From Hyphomicrobiales bacterium (GTDB lineage: Bacteria > Pseudomonadota > Alphaproteobacteria > Rhizobiales > Rhizobiaceae), in contig UCIV01000013.1 in NCBI GenBank assembly GCA_900472575.1, positions 62,001-126,000 of the forward strand: a DNA stretch of 64,000 nt. The letters are read 5' to 3'. Of this stretch, positions 8,452 to 16,564 are shown in pieces. The notes under the pieces are model-generated. The model did no database searches. It had not been told where the DNA came from and worked only from the letters and a program-made list of their open reading frames with translations. The translations under genes and the position numbers were made by a program. Within the stretch, counting starts at the first letter, position 1, and each line of letters starts with the position of its first letter.

Positions 8452-8844
8452 ATGATGCCCGTCTTTCACGCCAGATTTCTGACCTCTCTTGCCGTCTCTG
8501 CCATGATGATGGCAGTTGTTCCGGTGGCAGCCCAAACGCAAAATAGCGGCTCTCCGCCTTCCGCCCAGAGCCTTGAAGGCAAAGGCGACTGCAATTCAGC
8601 CAATAAGGCCGAAGCGGCAACCGCGCCGGATCGCCGGAGTGCCGATGGCACCGCGCCCGGAAATATAGGTTCGACCGGCTGGACCGGCGGCACAGGTGGC
8701 GCCCATATGGGAACCAATCCCCAAGGCGCGCTGCCCGAATCCAGAACCTGGCAGCCACCAACTGCGCGCGGTCTTGATCTCGCCATGGCAGTACCCAGCG
8801 AGCAGCCCGCAGTCGGTGCGGCAGAGGCCAGACAGGGTTGCTGA
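8452..8844 (+). CDS. Small exported protein of unknown function
   Basis: A 130-residue protein not recognised as a known family. It begins with a clear signal peptide (FLTSLAVSAMMMAVVPVAAQ, cut expected after VAA). The mature part is low in hydrophobics and rich in Gly, Ala, Pro, Ser and Thr (TGWTGGTGGAH), probably disordered, and ends in RQGC. Two cysteines are visible in the mature chain, one in GDC and one as the last residue. The start uses AAGGAG just before ATG 8452; ATG 8455 is equally possible. It lies between selD and a transglutaminase-like gene on the same strand, which suggests a shared envelope role but does not prove one. Confidence 0.7.
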   Translation: MMPVFHARFLTSLAVSAMMMAVVPVAAQTQNSGSPPSAQSLEGKGDCNSANKAEAATAPDRRSADGTAPGNIGSTGWTGGTGGAHMGTNPQGALPESRTWQPPTARGLDLAMAVPSEQPAVGAAEARQGC

Positions 8845-9013
8845 TTTCCGAGGGAACCGCTCAAAAAAGCTTGAAAACTACAATTCCTGTTTCGCCGACT
8901 GCTGCAAAGGCGTAAGTCCAAGCGACATTATATCGCAATTTGAGCCGCGCATTGTACGTACTGAAACCGTTATGGGTCAGCGTGATGCGCAGTCGACAGG
9001 AGTTGGACCCAGT

Positions 9014-10081
9014 ATGTTGAACCGTCGCCGTTTTCTCAGCCAGGCCGCAACAGCCTCTCTTGCCGCCGCTTTCGTTTCCCGCGGCGCAAACCCGGTTTTC
9101 GCTGCCGACAAAGCGGCTGATATCGCCGCATGGCGCACATTCGAGGTAACGACCAAGGTAGACCTCACGGACACGACAGGCCCGGCAAAGCTGTGGCTGC
9201 CTGTTGCCCAGTCGGCTGGCGAATACCAGAAGGCATCTGCGCCGCACTGGACGTCCGATTCGAAGCAGATCGCAATCAAGAAGGATGCCATATCAGGCGC
9301 TGATATTCTTTCTGTCGAGTGGCAGGCTGACGGAAAACGAAGCATCGAATTCACCCAGATGGTCCAGACACGCAATCGCATCGCCGACGGCGTTGCGGTA
9401 TCACAGGCCGAACTTGATGCCGCTCTCGTCGCCACGCCGAGCGCGCCGATCGACGGCATCGTCAAGGATACGGCGATGAAGATCATCGGCGCCCGTGAGA
9501 AAGACGAGGACAAGGCCCGCGCAATCTATGACTGGGTTGTCGAGAACACCTTCCGCGACGCCAATGTCGCCGGCTGCGGCGTCGGTAATGTGAAGGACAT
9601 GCTGGAAAGCGGTTATTTCGGCGGTAAGTGCGCCGACATCAACAGCCTGTACACGGCGCTTGCCCGTGCCGCTGGCCTTCCTGCCCGTGACGTCTTTGGT
9701 GTTCGCGTGGCGACATCGGAACAATTCAAGGCACTCGGCCGCGCCGGCGACATTACCGGTGCACAGCACTGTCGCGCCGAAGTCTATCTTGAAGGCCAGG
9801 GCTGGGTTCCGGTCGACCCGGCAGACGTCCGCAAGGTTGTGCTGGAGGAGAAATTGCCACTCGACAACGATGCCGTCCAGGCTTTCCGCCAGAAGGCTTT
9901 CGGCAACTGGGAAATGAACTGGATTGGTTACAACACAGCCCGTGACATCACCCTGCCTGGCAACGAAATCCGCCAGAATTTCTTCATGTATCCCGCAGCC
10001 TTCACGTCGCGCGGCGAAGTGGATTGCCTGAGCCCGAAGACATTCGCCTATTCGATTTCCTCCAAGGAAATCACGGGCTGA
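9014..10081 (+). CDS. Tat-exported transglutaminase-like protein
   Basis: A 355-residue protein with a twin-arginine leader (RRRFLSQAATASLAAAF) and a transglutaminase-core domain in its C-terminal half. The catalytic triad motifs are Cys in GGKCADINSLYTALAR, His in GAQHCRAEVYL and Asp in GWVPVDPAD. Bacterial members are usually periplasmic cysteine proteases or peptide-modifying enzymes. The start ATG 9014 has AGGAG 11 bases upstream; ATG 8972 would put 14 extra residues before the twin arginines and is less likely. It follows selD and a small exported protein. A strong hairpin follows the stop. The substrate is unknown. Confidence 0.85.
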   Translation: MLNRRRFLSQAATASLAAAFVSRGANPVFAADKAADIAAWRTFEVTTKVDLTDTTGPAKLWLPVAQSAGEYQKASAPHWTSDSKQIAIKKDAISGADILSVEWQADGKRSIEFTQMVQTRNRIADGVAVSQAELDAALVATPSAPIDGIVKDTAMKIIGAREKDEDKARAIYDWVVENTFRDANVAGCGVGNVKDMLESGYFGGKCADINSLYTALARAAGLPARDVFGVRVATSEQFKALGRAGDITGAQHCRAEVYLEGQGWVPVDPADVRKVVLEEKLPLDNDAVQAFRQKAFGNWEMNWIGYNTARDITLPGNEIRQNFFMYPAAFTSRGEVDCLSPKTFAYSISSKEITG

Positions 10082-10101
10082 TACTGGTCGTTTGATCCCA
10101 T

Positions 10102-10131
10102 AAAAAGCCGCCTTTGCGGGTGGTTTTTTAT
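10102..10131. terminator. Bidirectional terminator
   Basis: A run of five A, then GCCGC-CTTT-GCGGGTGG and six T, lies between the transglutaminase-like gene (plus) and the end of the selenium operon (minus). A/T-flanked on both sides, it can terminate transcription in both directions. Confidence 0.75.
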
Positions 10132-10149
10132 GGGAGGGGTATGCTGCGA

Positions 10150-10533
10150 TCAGTGCGGTTTGATTTCCTCGATCAATAGCCGAAGCCCATCTTCATTGAA
10201 AAACTCGCCATCTCGGATCAACGACCGGTCCTCTTCCAGCTTACGCCCCAGTGAAGCCAGACGCGCCTTGGCCTCCGGATCTTCTACAAGCCCCTCACGA
10301 CCGGCACGGTAGAACACGGCGCCGGACCAGTTGACACCAGCGCCCCTAAAAAGGTTCGTCATGTCGGGCCAGCGCAACTCGTCGCCCACCACATGCAGAT
10401 ATGCGGAGCGCAGCAGTTCCACCTTGGTTTCCCTGATCGAGACCAGAATGAAGAGCATGGTGAAAGAGCCGGTCTCGGCATAGGTGTCGATCACCCAGTC
10501 GTCGAAATCGCTATCGGCGGGAGGACTACTCAT
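10150..10533 (-). CDS. Unknown 127-residue protein at end of sel operon
   Basis: Not recognised. It is a small, acidic, soluble protein beginning [18 protein letters not shown], with a middle part LRSAYLHVVGDELRWPDM and a charged C-terminal helix (KARLASLGRKLEEDRSLIRD). No signal peptide or membrane segment is seen. Its ATG (10533-10531) overlaps the selB stop in ATGAGTAG and follows selC by 13 bases, with AGGAGAAAGTC as ribosome-binding site, so it is the last gene of the fdo-sel operon. The open frame extends upstream through selC to 10710, but the overlap start with its SD is far better. The context suggests a role in Sec insertion, tRNA-Sec handling or formate dehydrogenase maturation; that is inference. 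Confidence 0.7.
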   Translation of the reverse strand: MSSPPADSDFDDWVIDTYAETGSFTMLFILVSIRETKVELLRSAYLHVVGDELRWPDMTNLFRGAGVNWSGAVFYRAGREGLVEDPEAKARLASLGRKLEEDRSLIRDGEFFNEDGLRLLIEEIKPH

Positions 10534-12583
10534 GACTTTCTCCTGATGGCGGAAGAGAATGGGAGTCGAACCCACCCAAGACAGCGTCGCTGCCCCACCC
10601 GGATTTGAAGTCCGGACGCCCCACCGGGGACGATTCTCTTCCATTTTCGGCATCAGGACCGGACAGGCCGAACAGGTCGAGCCGATGCGGGTTGATACGG
10701 CGAAGATCACCGCGCCGCAAGGTTACACCATGGCGATCGAAAAACTCGAGGATTTCGATCGCGACCTTTCTACCGTTGTTGACCCGGTCCCGGAAGGATC
10801 CGGCAACGAATTCCCCATGTTCCGCCACGGCCGCCAGCTCGCGCACGATCCGCACCATCTCCGCCGTGGTTTCGCGGGTGAAGAAGTGGTCGTGGCGGAT
10901 CTGGTCGACACGACCGAGCCGGGCACAAAGTTTCAGCACACGCCGTATCTCGCGCTCTTCGACGCCGATCAGTTCGACAAGATCGCGCACGCGCGGCGGG
11001 CGGAAACGGTTTTCACCGGTCAGATACGGCAGAATTTCGGAATAGAGTGCTTCTTCCTCCTCCCCCAACTGCGCCACATGGGTGGGCAAGCGTAGAAACG
11101 CGCCCTCAAGCACGATATTGCCGATCGCGGCTTCGGCACGCATGACGGCGAGAAAAGCAGGTGCTGGAAGGCGCGGCGTCATAGCCATGCGCAGCCGCTC
11201 GCGGCCTTGGCCCTGCAACTCCGGGTTTTCCGCGTGGAAGGTCGTCAACAGTTCGATCAGTTGCGTGGAAAAGGCCCCGCGATGGGCGGCCGACATGGCG
11301 TAACCGACACCTCCAGCTTCGACCAACAGGATACCGGCTGCGTCCGTCACGGTCGTCAATTGCGGTGGTGCCATCGCACGGTCGCGGGCAAATGCGTCGA
11401 GATCGACCAGGTAGGGCGCGGTATCCAGCAATGCGGCAAGCTGTTCGGCTGCAGTGGGCCTGCTCGCGGCCGCCAACTGTTCTAGCCGCTCAGGCGTGCG
11501 CCGTTTTCTGGCGGGCGGCCTCAGGTCGATGAGAGATCCACCACCTATGGTGCGTTGAGCCGAAACATCGCGCAGGATGAAACGATCTCCAACCGCTGCT
11601 GCAATCGCACGATCGAGCACAAGCTGCACGCGAGCGGTCGTGCCCGGCGCCACCGGCCCTTCGAGCGGCACTATGCGCACTCCGGTCTCGACGCTTTCAT
11701 GATGAAAACGCGCAGAAAACCACTGGCCGATCGCCTTGGGCTCGTTCGCCAGCACCGAGAGCTCGGCATCGATCCGGTCAGTCGGAGCGTGCAGGAGAGG
11801 GTCGACCACCATGTCGCCGCGATGGATTGCATCCTTGGCGATCGCCTCACCGGCGAGATTGAGCGCGCAGCGTTGTCCGGCAAACCCGCGCTCGACCTTC
11901 TGGTTTTGCGCGTGGATGGAGCGGATACGGGCCGACAGGCCCGAAGGCGAGACGGTAACCGCATCGCCGATCGCAACCGAACCGGAAAGAACCGTGCCAG
12001 TGACGACGGTGCCGGCACCCGAAAGCGTGAAAGAACGATCGATGGCAAGACGGAAGCGGCCGTCAATCGCAGTCTCGACAGTTGCCCGCTCGGCCTCGGC
12101 AAGGATCGACTTAAGCTTCTCGATACCTTGGCCCGTCAGCGCAGAGACCGGCAGGATATCGATACCGCTCAGGCGCGTGGGGGCAAGCAGGGCCTGGATC
12201 TCATTGGAAACCGTGGCGGTCCGCTCTTCATCCGCCAGATCAGCCTTGGTCAGCGCAACGATACCACGGTCGATACCGAGCAGGTCCAGAATGGCGAGAT
12301 GTTCTCGGGTCTGCGGCATGATCCCGTCATCGGCCGCCACCACCAACAGCGCGTAGTCAATTCCACCTGCACCCGCCAGCATGGTGTGGATGAAACGCTC
12401 ATGGCCGGGCACGTCGATAAAACCGGTGACGGCATCGCCTGAAAACTTGGCATAGGCAAAACCAAGATCAATGGTGATGCCGCGCGCCTTTTCTTCCTTC
12501 AGCCGGTCGGCGTCGGTACCGGTCAGCGCCTTAACAAGCGCCGTTTTGCCGTGATCGATATGGCCTGCGGTTCCGATGATCAT
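10526..12583 (-). CDS. selB: Selenocysteine-specific elongation factor SelB
   Basis: GTP-dependent factor that brings Sec-tRNA(Sec) to ribosomes paused at UGA next to a SECIS hairpin. It is 685 residues. N-terminal GTPase motifs are [19 protein letters not shown] and TKAD; the middle is EF-Tu-like beta-barrels ([11 protein letters not shown]); the C-terminal part is winged-helix repeats that bind SECIS, ending near [21 protein letters not shown]. coli SelB (614 residues) stops soon after that point. Here the frame continues about 46 residues, straight through the whole tRNA-Sec gene (32 codons) to TAG at 10526. The start ATG overlaps the stop of the Sel1-repeat gene (ATGA). Confidence 0.95.
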   Translation of the reverse strand: MIIGTAGHIDHGKTALVKALTGTDADRLKEEKARGITIDLGFAYAKFSGDAVTGFIDVPGHERFIHTMLAGAGGIDYALLVVAADDGIMPQTREHLAILDLLGIDRGIVALTKADLADEERTATVSNEIQALLAPTRLSGIDILPVSALTGQGIEKLKSILAEAERATVETAIDGRFRLAIDRSFTLSGAGTVVTGTVLSGSVAIGDAVTVSPSGLSARIRSIHAQNQKVERGFAGQRCALNLAGEAIAKDAIHRGDMVVDPLLHAPTDRIDAELSVLANEPKAIGQWFSARFHHESVETGVRIVPLEGPVAPGTTARVQLVLDRAIAAAVGDRFILRDVSAQRTIGGGSLIDLRPPARKRRTPERLEQLAAASRPTAAEQLAALLDTAPYLVDLDAFARDRAMAPPQLTTVTDAAGILLVEAGGVGYAMSAAHRGAFSTQLIELLTTFHAENPELQGQGRERLRMAMTPRLPAPAFLAVMRAEAAIGNIVLEGAFLRLPTHVAQLGEEEEALYSEILPYLTGENRFRPPRVRDLVELIGVEEREIRRVLKLCARLGRVDQIRHDHFFTRETTAEMVRIVRELAAVAEHGEFVAGSFRDRVNNGRKVAIEILEFFDRHGVTLRRGDLRRINPHRLDLFGLSGPDAENGRESSPVGRPDFKSGWGSDAVLGGFDSHSLPPSGESHE
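10547..10642 (-). tRNA. selC: tRNA-Sec (UCA anticodon)
   Basis: Selenocysteine tRNA of 96 bases including encoded GCCA. The 5' acceptor GGAAGAGA pairs with the 3' arm ending TCTCTTCC. The anticodon arm is CCGGACTTCAAATCCGG with anticodon TCA. A long variable arm (GCAGCGACGCTGT region) and a T loop GGTTCGACTCC are present. The long extra arm, extended acceptor and TCA anticodon are diagnostic, and it resembles E. coli selC throughout. It is co-directional with and entirely inside the selB reading frame, occupying exactly 32 in-frame codons, and is followed 13 bases later by the next gene. It must be processed from the fdo-sel operon transcript unless it has an internal promoter. Confidence 0.97.
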
Positions 12584-13401
12584 AACTTGCCTCGCGCGGC
12601 GATAATCTCCGAGAGCGGCAGTTTCGCGCGGCGTTCAGCTTCCGTCGTCTCGGCCAACGTGAGGTTTTCGCGAGCCGCGTTCAGAAACGGCTGGGCAAGA
12701 GCGCTGCCGCCATTCAGGGCACGAAGCAGCCATGCGAGTGCATCAACGCGGTCGGCCGGCATTCCTGCACCCATATGGTAGGCAGCTCCCAGCATGGCCT
12801 GCGCATCCGCATCATCACCCGCGGCTCCCTTGCGCCACCAGTAGACGGCCTGTGCCGGATCACGGTCGACACCGAGCGCATTGTGGTAGAGCATGCCGAG
12901 GCGGGTCATAGAGGCCGCGATGCCGGCTTCGGCTGCCTGTTCGGCCCATGACTTTGCCTCTGCAGGATCGGACGGGATGATCTCGCCTTCGAGCAGAAGC
13001 CAGCTCAGCATATCCTGAGCCGGGGCATCTCCCTGTTCCGCGGCAAGGCGATAAAGCTTTGCTGCCCTTGCCGGATCCGCATCAGACCCGATTGCGTCGG
13101 AACCCTGCATGTAAAAGGCCGCGCAGTTACGCTGGCCAACAGGATCGCCGGCTTCAGCTGACAATGTCAGCCATTTCAGCGCCAGCGGCCGGTCGGATGC
13201 CACACCGAGACCTTCGGCAAAACAGGCCCCGATATTGTTCTGGGCACGGGCATTGCCCGCACGAGCGAGCGGCTCCCAAAGCGCCAACGCCGTTTCGTAA
13301 TCGCCGGCATTGGCCGCAGCCAGAGCACGCTCCATCTCGACAGAAACCGTATCAGCCGCAGTTTCCGCCGCCTTGCCGCGCAGCCGGTCAAGCCAGCGCA
13401 T
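12580..13401 (-). CDS. Sel1-repeat (TPR-like) protein in sel operon
   Basis: A 273-residue soluble helical-repeat protein. At least four Sel1-like repeats are visible (ARAQNNIGACFAEGLGVASD, DPVGQRNCAAFYMQGSDAIG, AASMTRLGMLYHNALGVDRD, ADAQAMLGAAYHMGAGMPAD), preceded by a short charged N-terminus MRWLDRLRGKAAE. Such repeats usually bind proteins. The ATG at 13401 overlaps the end of selA by 14 bases, and the stop overlaps the selB ATG, so it is translationally coupled to both. The position between selA and selB suggests a scaffold or chaperone role in the Sec pathway, but no function is established. The open frame to 13773 is a selA antisense-frame artefact. Confidence 0.85.
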   Translation of the reverse strand: MRWLDRLRGKAAETAADTVSVEMERALAAANAGDYETALALWEPLARAGNARAQNNIGACFAEGLGVASDRPLALKWLTLSAEAGDPVGQRNCAAFYMQGSDAIGSDADPARAAKLYRLAAEQGDAPAQDMLSWLLLEGEIIPSDPAEAKSWAEQAAEAGIAASMTRLGMLYHNALGVDRDPAQAVYWWRKGAAGDDADAQAMLGAAYHMGAGMPADRVDALAWLLRALNGGSALAQPFLNAARENLTLAETTEAERRAKLPLSEIIAARGKL

Positions 13402-14788
13402 GACCCGTCCCCTCGGAAAGGCTCGCGATGAAGGAATTTTCATCGGTAAGGCAACGCAGATCCAGCACCATGGCGCCATCCTGCAACCGTCCAAGGATCG
13501 GCCGCGGCAACGAGCGGAACAGTGATGCCAGTGCTTCCAGCGCACTGCCTGATGCGGCAGTGATCCGCAACCCGGCACTCGGGACAGTATCGACCGGCAG
13601 CGCCCCGGAGCCGATCTGGCTCGAGCACGGACAGATCTCGACACCGTAACCTTGTCGCTGCAGCAGCGATGTGACTTGTGGCAACAGACGCTCCGCTTGC
13701 GCCCGGATTTCCGGCTGCTTGCGTGAAAGCATGCGCAGCGTCGGCAGGCGTTCGCCCAGTCGATCCGGATCACGATAGAGTTTCAGCGTTGCGGCAAGCG
13801 CTGCGATGCGGATCTTGTCGACCCGCAGTGCCCGCTTCAGCGGGTTGCGGTTGATTTCGGCGATCAGGTGCTTGCGGCCGACGATGAAGCCCGCCTGCGG
13901 CCCGCCAAGCAGCTTGTCGCCGGAAAACGTCACGAGATCGGCGCCTTCCACTATAGCCTCGCGCACGGTTGGCTCCTTGGCGAGCCCGTAGCGAGAAAGA
14001 TCGACCAGCGTGCCGGATCCGAGATCGTTCAGCAGCGCAACCCCCAGATCCCTGGCGATCCTCGCAAGCTCGGCACCCTCGACCTCCGCCGTAAACCCTT
14101 CGATCCGGTAGTTGGAAGTGTGAACCTTGAGGATCAGCGCAGTCTCAGGCCCGACCGCCTTGATATAGTCGCGCGGATGCGTGCGGTTGGTCGTGCCGAC
14201 TTCTACTAGCTCAACGCCAGCGCGCTCCATGATGTCGGGCATTCGGAATGCGCCGCCGATCTCGATCAGCTCACCGCGTGAAACGATCGCCTGACGCCCG
14301 GCACCGATCGCATTGAGCGAAATCAGCACGGCCGCCGCATTGTTGTTGACGATCGTCGCGTCCTCGGCTCCGGTCAGTTCGCAAAGAAGCTCGCGCAAAT
14401 GGCTGTCTCGTTCACCGCGCCTGCCGGTATCGAGATCGAATTCGAGCGCTGCCGCATCCCGCATCGCGTCGACTGCCGCGGCGATTGCTTCTTCTGCAAG
14501 CAGCGCGCGACCGAGATTGGTATGAAGCACCGTGCCTGTGAGATTGAAGAGAGGCCGCAGATTGGACTTTTCCAGATAACCGAGGCGGCTGATGAGCGAG
14601 GCGAGCACACCCGCCTCATCGGGAACCTCGGCGCCGGCCTTCACCGCTTCCCGGATATCGACAAGCACGCCCCTCAACTCGTCGGTCACCACGCCGCGGC
14701 CATGGCGCTCGATCAGAGGCGCAATTGAAGGCAGGTTCATCATCCGGTCGACGGATGGCAGATGGCGAAGATCGGCTAATCCCGGCAT
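13388..14788 (-). CDS. selA: L-seryl-tRNA(Sec) selenium transferase
   Basis: PLP enzyme converting seryl-tRNA(Sec) to selenocysteyl-tRNA(Sec) with selenophosphate. It is 466 residues, the usual SelA length. The PLP lysine is Lys292 in SGDKLLGGPQAG. Other family motifs are NLTGTVLHTNLGRA (about 82-95), NNNAAAV (148-154) and EIGGAFRMPDIM. The ATG lies five bases after the fdhE stop, and the end overlaps the Sel1-repeat gene. SelD in the same window supplies selenophosphate and selC the tRNA, so the Sec pathway is complete here. Confidence 0.96.
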   Translation of the reverse strand: MPGLADLRHLPSVDRMMNLPSIAPLIERHGRGVVTDELRGVLVDIREAVKAGAEVPDEAGVLASLISRLGYLEKSNLRPLFNLTGTVLHTNLGRALLAEEAIAAAVDAMRDAAALEFDLDTGRRGERDSHLRELLCELTGAEDATIVNNNAAAVLISLNAIGAGRQAIVSRGELIEIGGAFRMPDIMERAGVELVEVGTTNRTHPRDYIKAVGPETALILKVHTSNYRIEGFTAEVEGAELARIARDLGVALLNDLGSGTLVDLSRYGLAKEPTVREAIVEGADLVTFSGDKLLGGPQAGFIVGRKHLIAEINRNPLKRALRVDKIRIAALAATLKLYRDPDRLGERLPTLRMLSRKQPEIRAQAERLLPQVTSLLQRQGYGVEICPCSSQIGSGALPVDTVPSAGLRITAASGSALEALASLFRSLPRPILGRLQDGAMVLDLRCLTDENSFIASLSEGTGHALA

Positions 14789-14792
14789 CGGC

Positions 14793-15716
14793 TCAGTATC
14801 CGATCAGGAAGGGATTGAAGCCCGCACGGCGATAATCGGTTTCCTTCATCAAAATGTCGAGGCCGAGGCTTGAAACATCGTCGGCAATCACTTCCAGCGT
14901 CGGGTTCTTGTTCTGATAGAGAATCTTGCTCCAGCTGTTACAGCTATCGCAGGTTTCGGCCTTGATCACGGAGTCCTCGCCACCATCGATTTCAACCGCG
15001 CGATAGCCAACACCCTTGGTCGAGCCGCAGGCGAGGCATTTCACCCGAACTTCGTTCCACATCGTCGCGCAGCAGGAGCAGCAGGCGTAACGCGCTCCTT
15101 CCGCCCCCTGCACGCCGATCACCATGGATCCGGCCGGTTTGCCGCCACAGGATGGGCAGACACCGACGGATACCGGTACCAGCGCCTTGCCATCAAGCGT
15201 GGCGGCAAGGCGTGCCGCATGAACCTGCGTCGCGGCGGCGACATAGAGGTGATGCGCAAGGCTTTCCACCGGCAGGCTGTCAGTGATCACGTTCTCTGCC
15301 ATCCAGGCAAGCGTATCGTCATCGGCGGAACGAACCGCTTTCAGCGCTTCCGCCGCAGCTGCCGGCATTTCCAGAGCCTGCGCACGATCGAGGAAAAGCC
15401 TCACGGTCTTGCGATAATCGTCCGACAGGATCATCGCTGAACGATCGATCGGCGGCATGGCACCTTCGCGAGCACGCGCAGCTTGCCCGGTTTCGATCGG
15501 CTCTAAAGGCGCCAGCTCGGAAACGAGATCGGCCTGAATGCGCGCGATACCGGCAAGAAATTTGAGATAAGGAGCGAGATTGCTGGTTTCGGCCAACACC
15601 TCGAAGCGTGTAGCCCGTTCCTTGAACAAGCGGGCAGGGTGCGGCATCAGGGCAAAAGGCACCTTGGAAATGCCCCCGATCATAGATGGATCGGGCTGTA
15701 GGGATGATACGGACAT
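14793..15716 (-). CDS. fdhE: Formate dehydrogenase accessory protein FdhE
   Basis: A 307-residue cytoplasmic factor required for activity of respiratory formate dehydrogenases (E. coli FdhE is 309). The C-terminal half has four CxxC rubredoxin-like metal motifs: CPSCGG, CCSCC, CLACGS and CDSCNS. The start ATG 15716 has GAGG five bases upstream; the longer frame to 15896 overlaps fdoI and is not needed. It lies between the fdo structural genes and the sel genes in the operon. Confidence 0.93.
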   Translation of the reverse strand: MSVSSLQPDPSMIGGISKVPFALMPHPARLFKERATRFEVLAETSNLAPYLKFLAGIARIQADLVSELAPLEPIETGQAARAREGAMPPIDRSAMILSDDYRKTVRLFLDRAQALEMPAAAAEALKAVRSADDDTLAWMAENVITDSLPVESLAHHLYVAAATQVHAARLAATLDGKALVPVSVGVCPSCGGKPAGSMVIGVQGAEGARYACCSCCATMWNEVRVKCLACGSTKGVGYRAVEIDGGEDSVIKAETCDSCNSWSKILYQNKNPTLEVIADDVSSLGLDILMKETDYRRAGFNPFLIGY

Positions 15717-15810
15717 TCTACCTCGCGGGGCCGACCGGCCACAGCTTCCTGTCGCGCATTGTTTCGAAGGCAGACAGCCTCGAAGAACAGATGCGTCGTT
15801 GAAACCTAAG

Positions 15811-15840
15811 GGGCGTCGCACGCATGGGCGCGCAACGCCC
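15811..15840 (-). other. Strong intercistronic RNA hairpin, fdoI-fdhE
   Basis: In minus-strand RNA this reads as a 13-pair stem with a CCAU loop, arms GGGCGUUGCGCGC and GCGUGCGACGCCC. Two of the pairs are G-U and would be mismatches in RNA of the opposite strand, so the fold is specific to the operon transcript. It starts eight bases after the fdoI stop and has no T-run. It could stabilise the upstream fdoGHI message or reduce read-through into fdhE-sel. Confidence 0.6.
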
Positions 15841-15847
15841 TTCCTTG

Positions 15848-16564
15848 TTATTCTGCCGGATCGATCCTGCCGCGTCCAGCCATGTCCTTGAACCACTTGC
15901 GATGGTGGCGCCAGGCCCAGCCGCCGGTCACGGTTCCGCGCGTCATGGCGCTGATCGTGCCGCGTGTCCAGATAGCCGCATAGACATGCAGGATGAAGAC
16001 CAGGATAATGGCAACGGCGGCAAGTGAGTGGACCAGAAGTGCCACACGCTGGGTCGGTATGCTGGTCAGCAAACCAAAATACTGTTCCCAGGCCATGATG
16101 CCGGTGGCAATCAGCACGATAATGAGCGCCGCCATGCCCCAGAAAATGAACTTCTGGCCGGCATTGTATTTGCCGAGTTCCGGCAATCGCTCCTCATGTC
16201 CGCCGAGCACGTCACCGATCTGCGAGGCCCATTTCACGTCATCCCGGTTGGGCAGGTTCAGCTTCCACAACTGCGCGAACAGGATGAAGAAGGAGATGAA
16301 AAGCACGATGCCGATCCACGGGTGGATCCAGCGCGTCATCTGCCCCCCGCCGAAGAGGTCGGTCAGGAAAAACAGCGACGGGTGGAACATGGCAAGGCCG
16401 GACAACAGCAGCAGGATCAGGCTGATCGCAGTGACCCAGTGATTGATGCGTTTGCCGATGCCGTAGCGAACGACTTCGACCGGCGGGCCACGTCGGATCG
16501 TGTCTTCGGCACCCGCCTTGGCAGCTGCGACGTTGGCAGAGGTGTTATCCGCTAGACTGCTCAT
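15848..16564 (-). CDS. fdoI: Formate dehydrogenase cytochrome b556 (gamma) subunit
   Basis: Inner-membrane subunit of formate dehydrogenase-N/O that anchors the complex and passes electrons via two hemes b to quinone. It is 238 residues, with four hydrophobic helices and conserved histidines in KRINHWVTA, RWIHPWIG, LLVHSLAAV and ILHVYAAIW. The N-terminal extension of about 30 residues is longer than in E. coli FdoI. It is coupled to fdoH through TGATG. Confidence 0.94.
   Translation of the reverse strand: MSSLADNTSANVAAAKAGAEDTIRRGPPVEVVRYGIGKRINHWVTAISLILLLLSGLAMFHPSLFFLTDLFGGGQMTRWIHPWIGIVLFISFFILFAQLWKLNLPNRDDVKWASQIGDVLGGHEERLPELGKYNAGQKFIFWGMAALIIVLIATGIMAWEQYFGLLTSIPTQRVALLVHSLAAVAIILVFILHVYAAIWTRGTISAMTRGTVTGGWAWRHHRKWFKDMAGRGRIDPAE

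Noticed and set aside
8842..8875. Possible Sec readthrough of the TGA ending the small exported protein
   Set aside because: Readthrough would add only nine residues before another stop, with no clear SECIS hairpin and no redox motif (the result would be Cys-Sec-Phe-Pro).
10534..10710. Longer start for the 127-residue gene, reading through selC
   Set aside because: The extra 59 codons are antisense-free but tRNA-derived in another frame, while the ATG at 10533 has a good SD and overlaps the selB stop.
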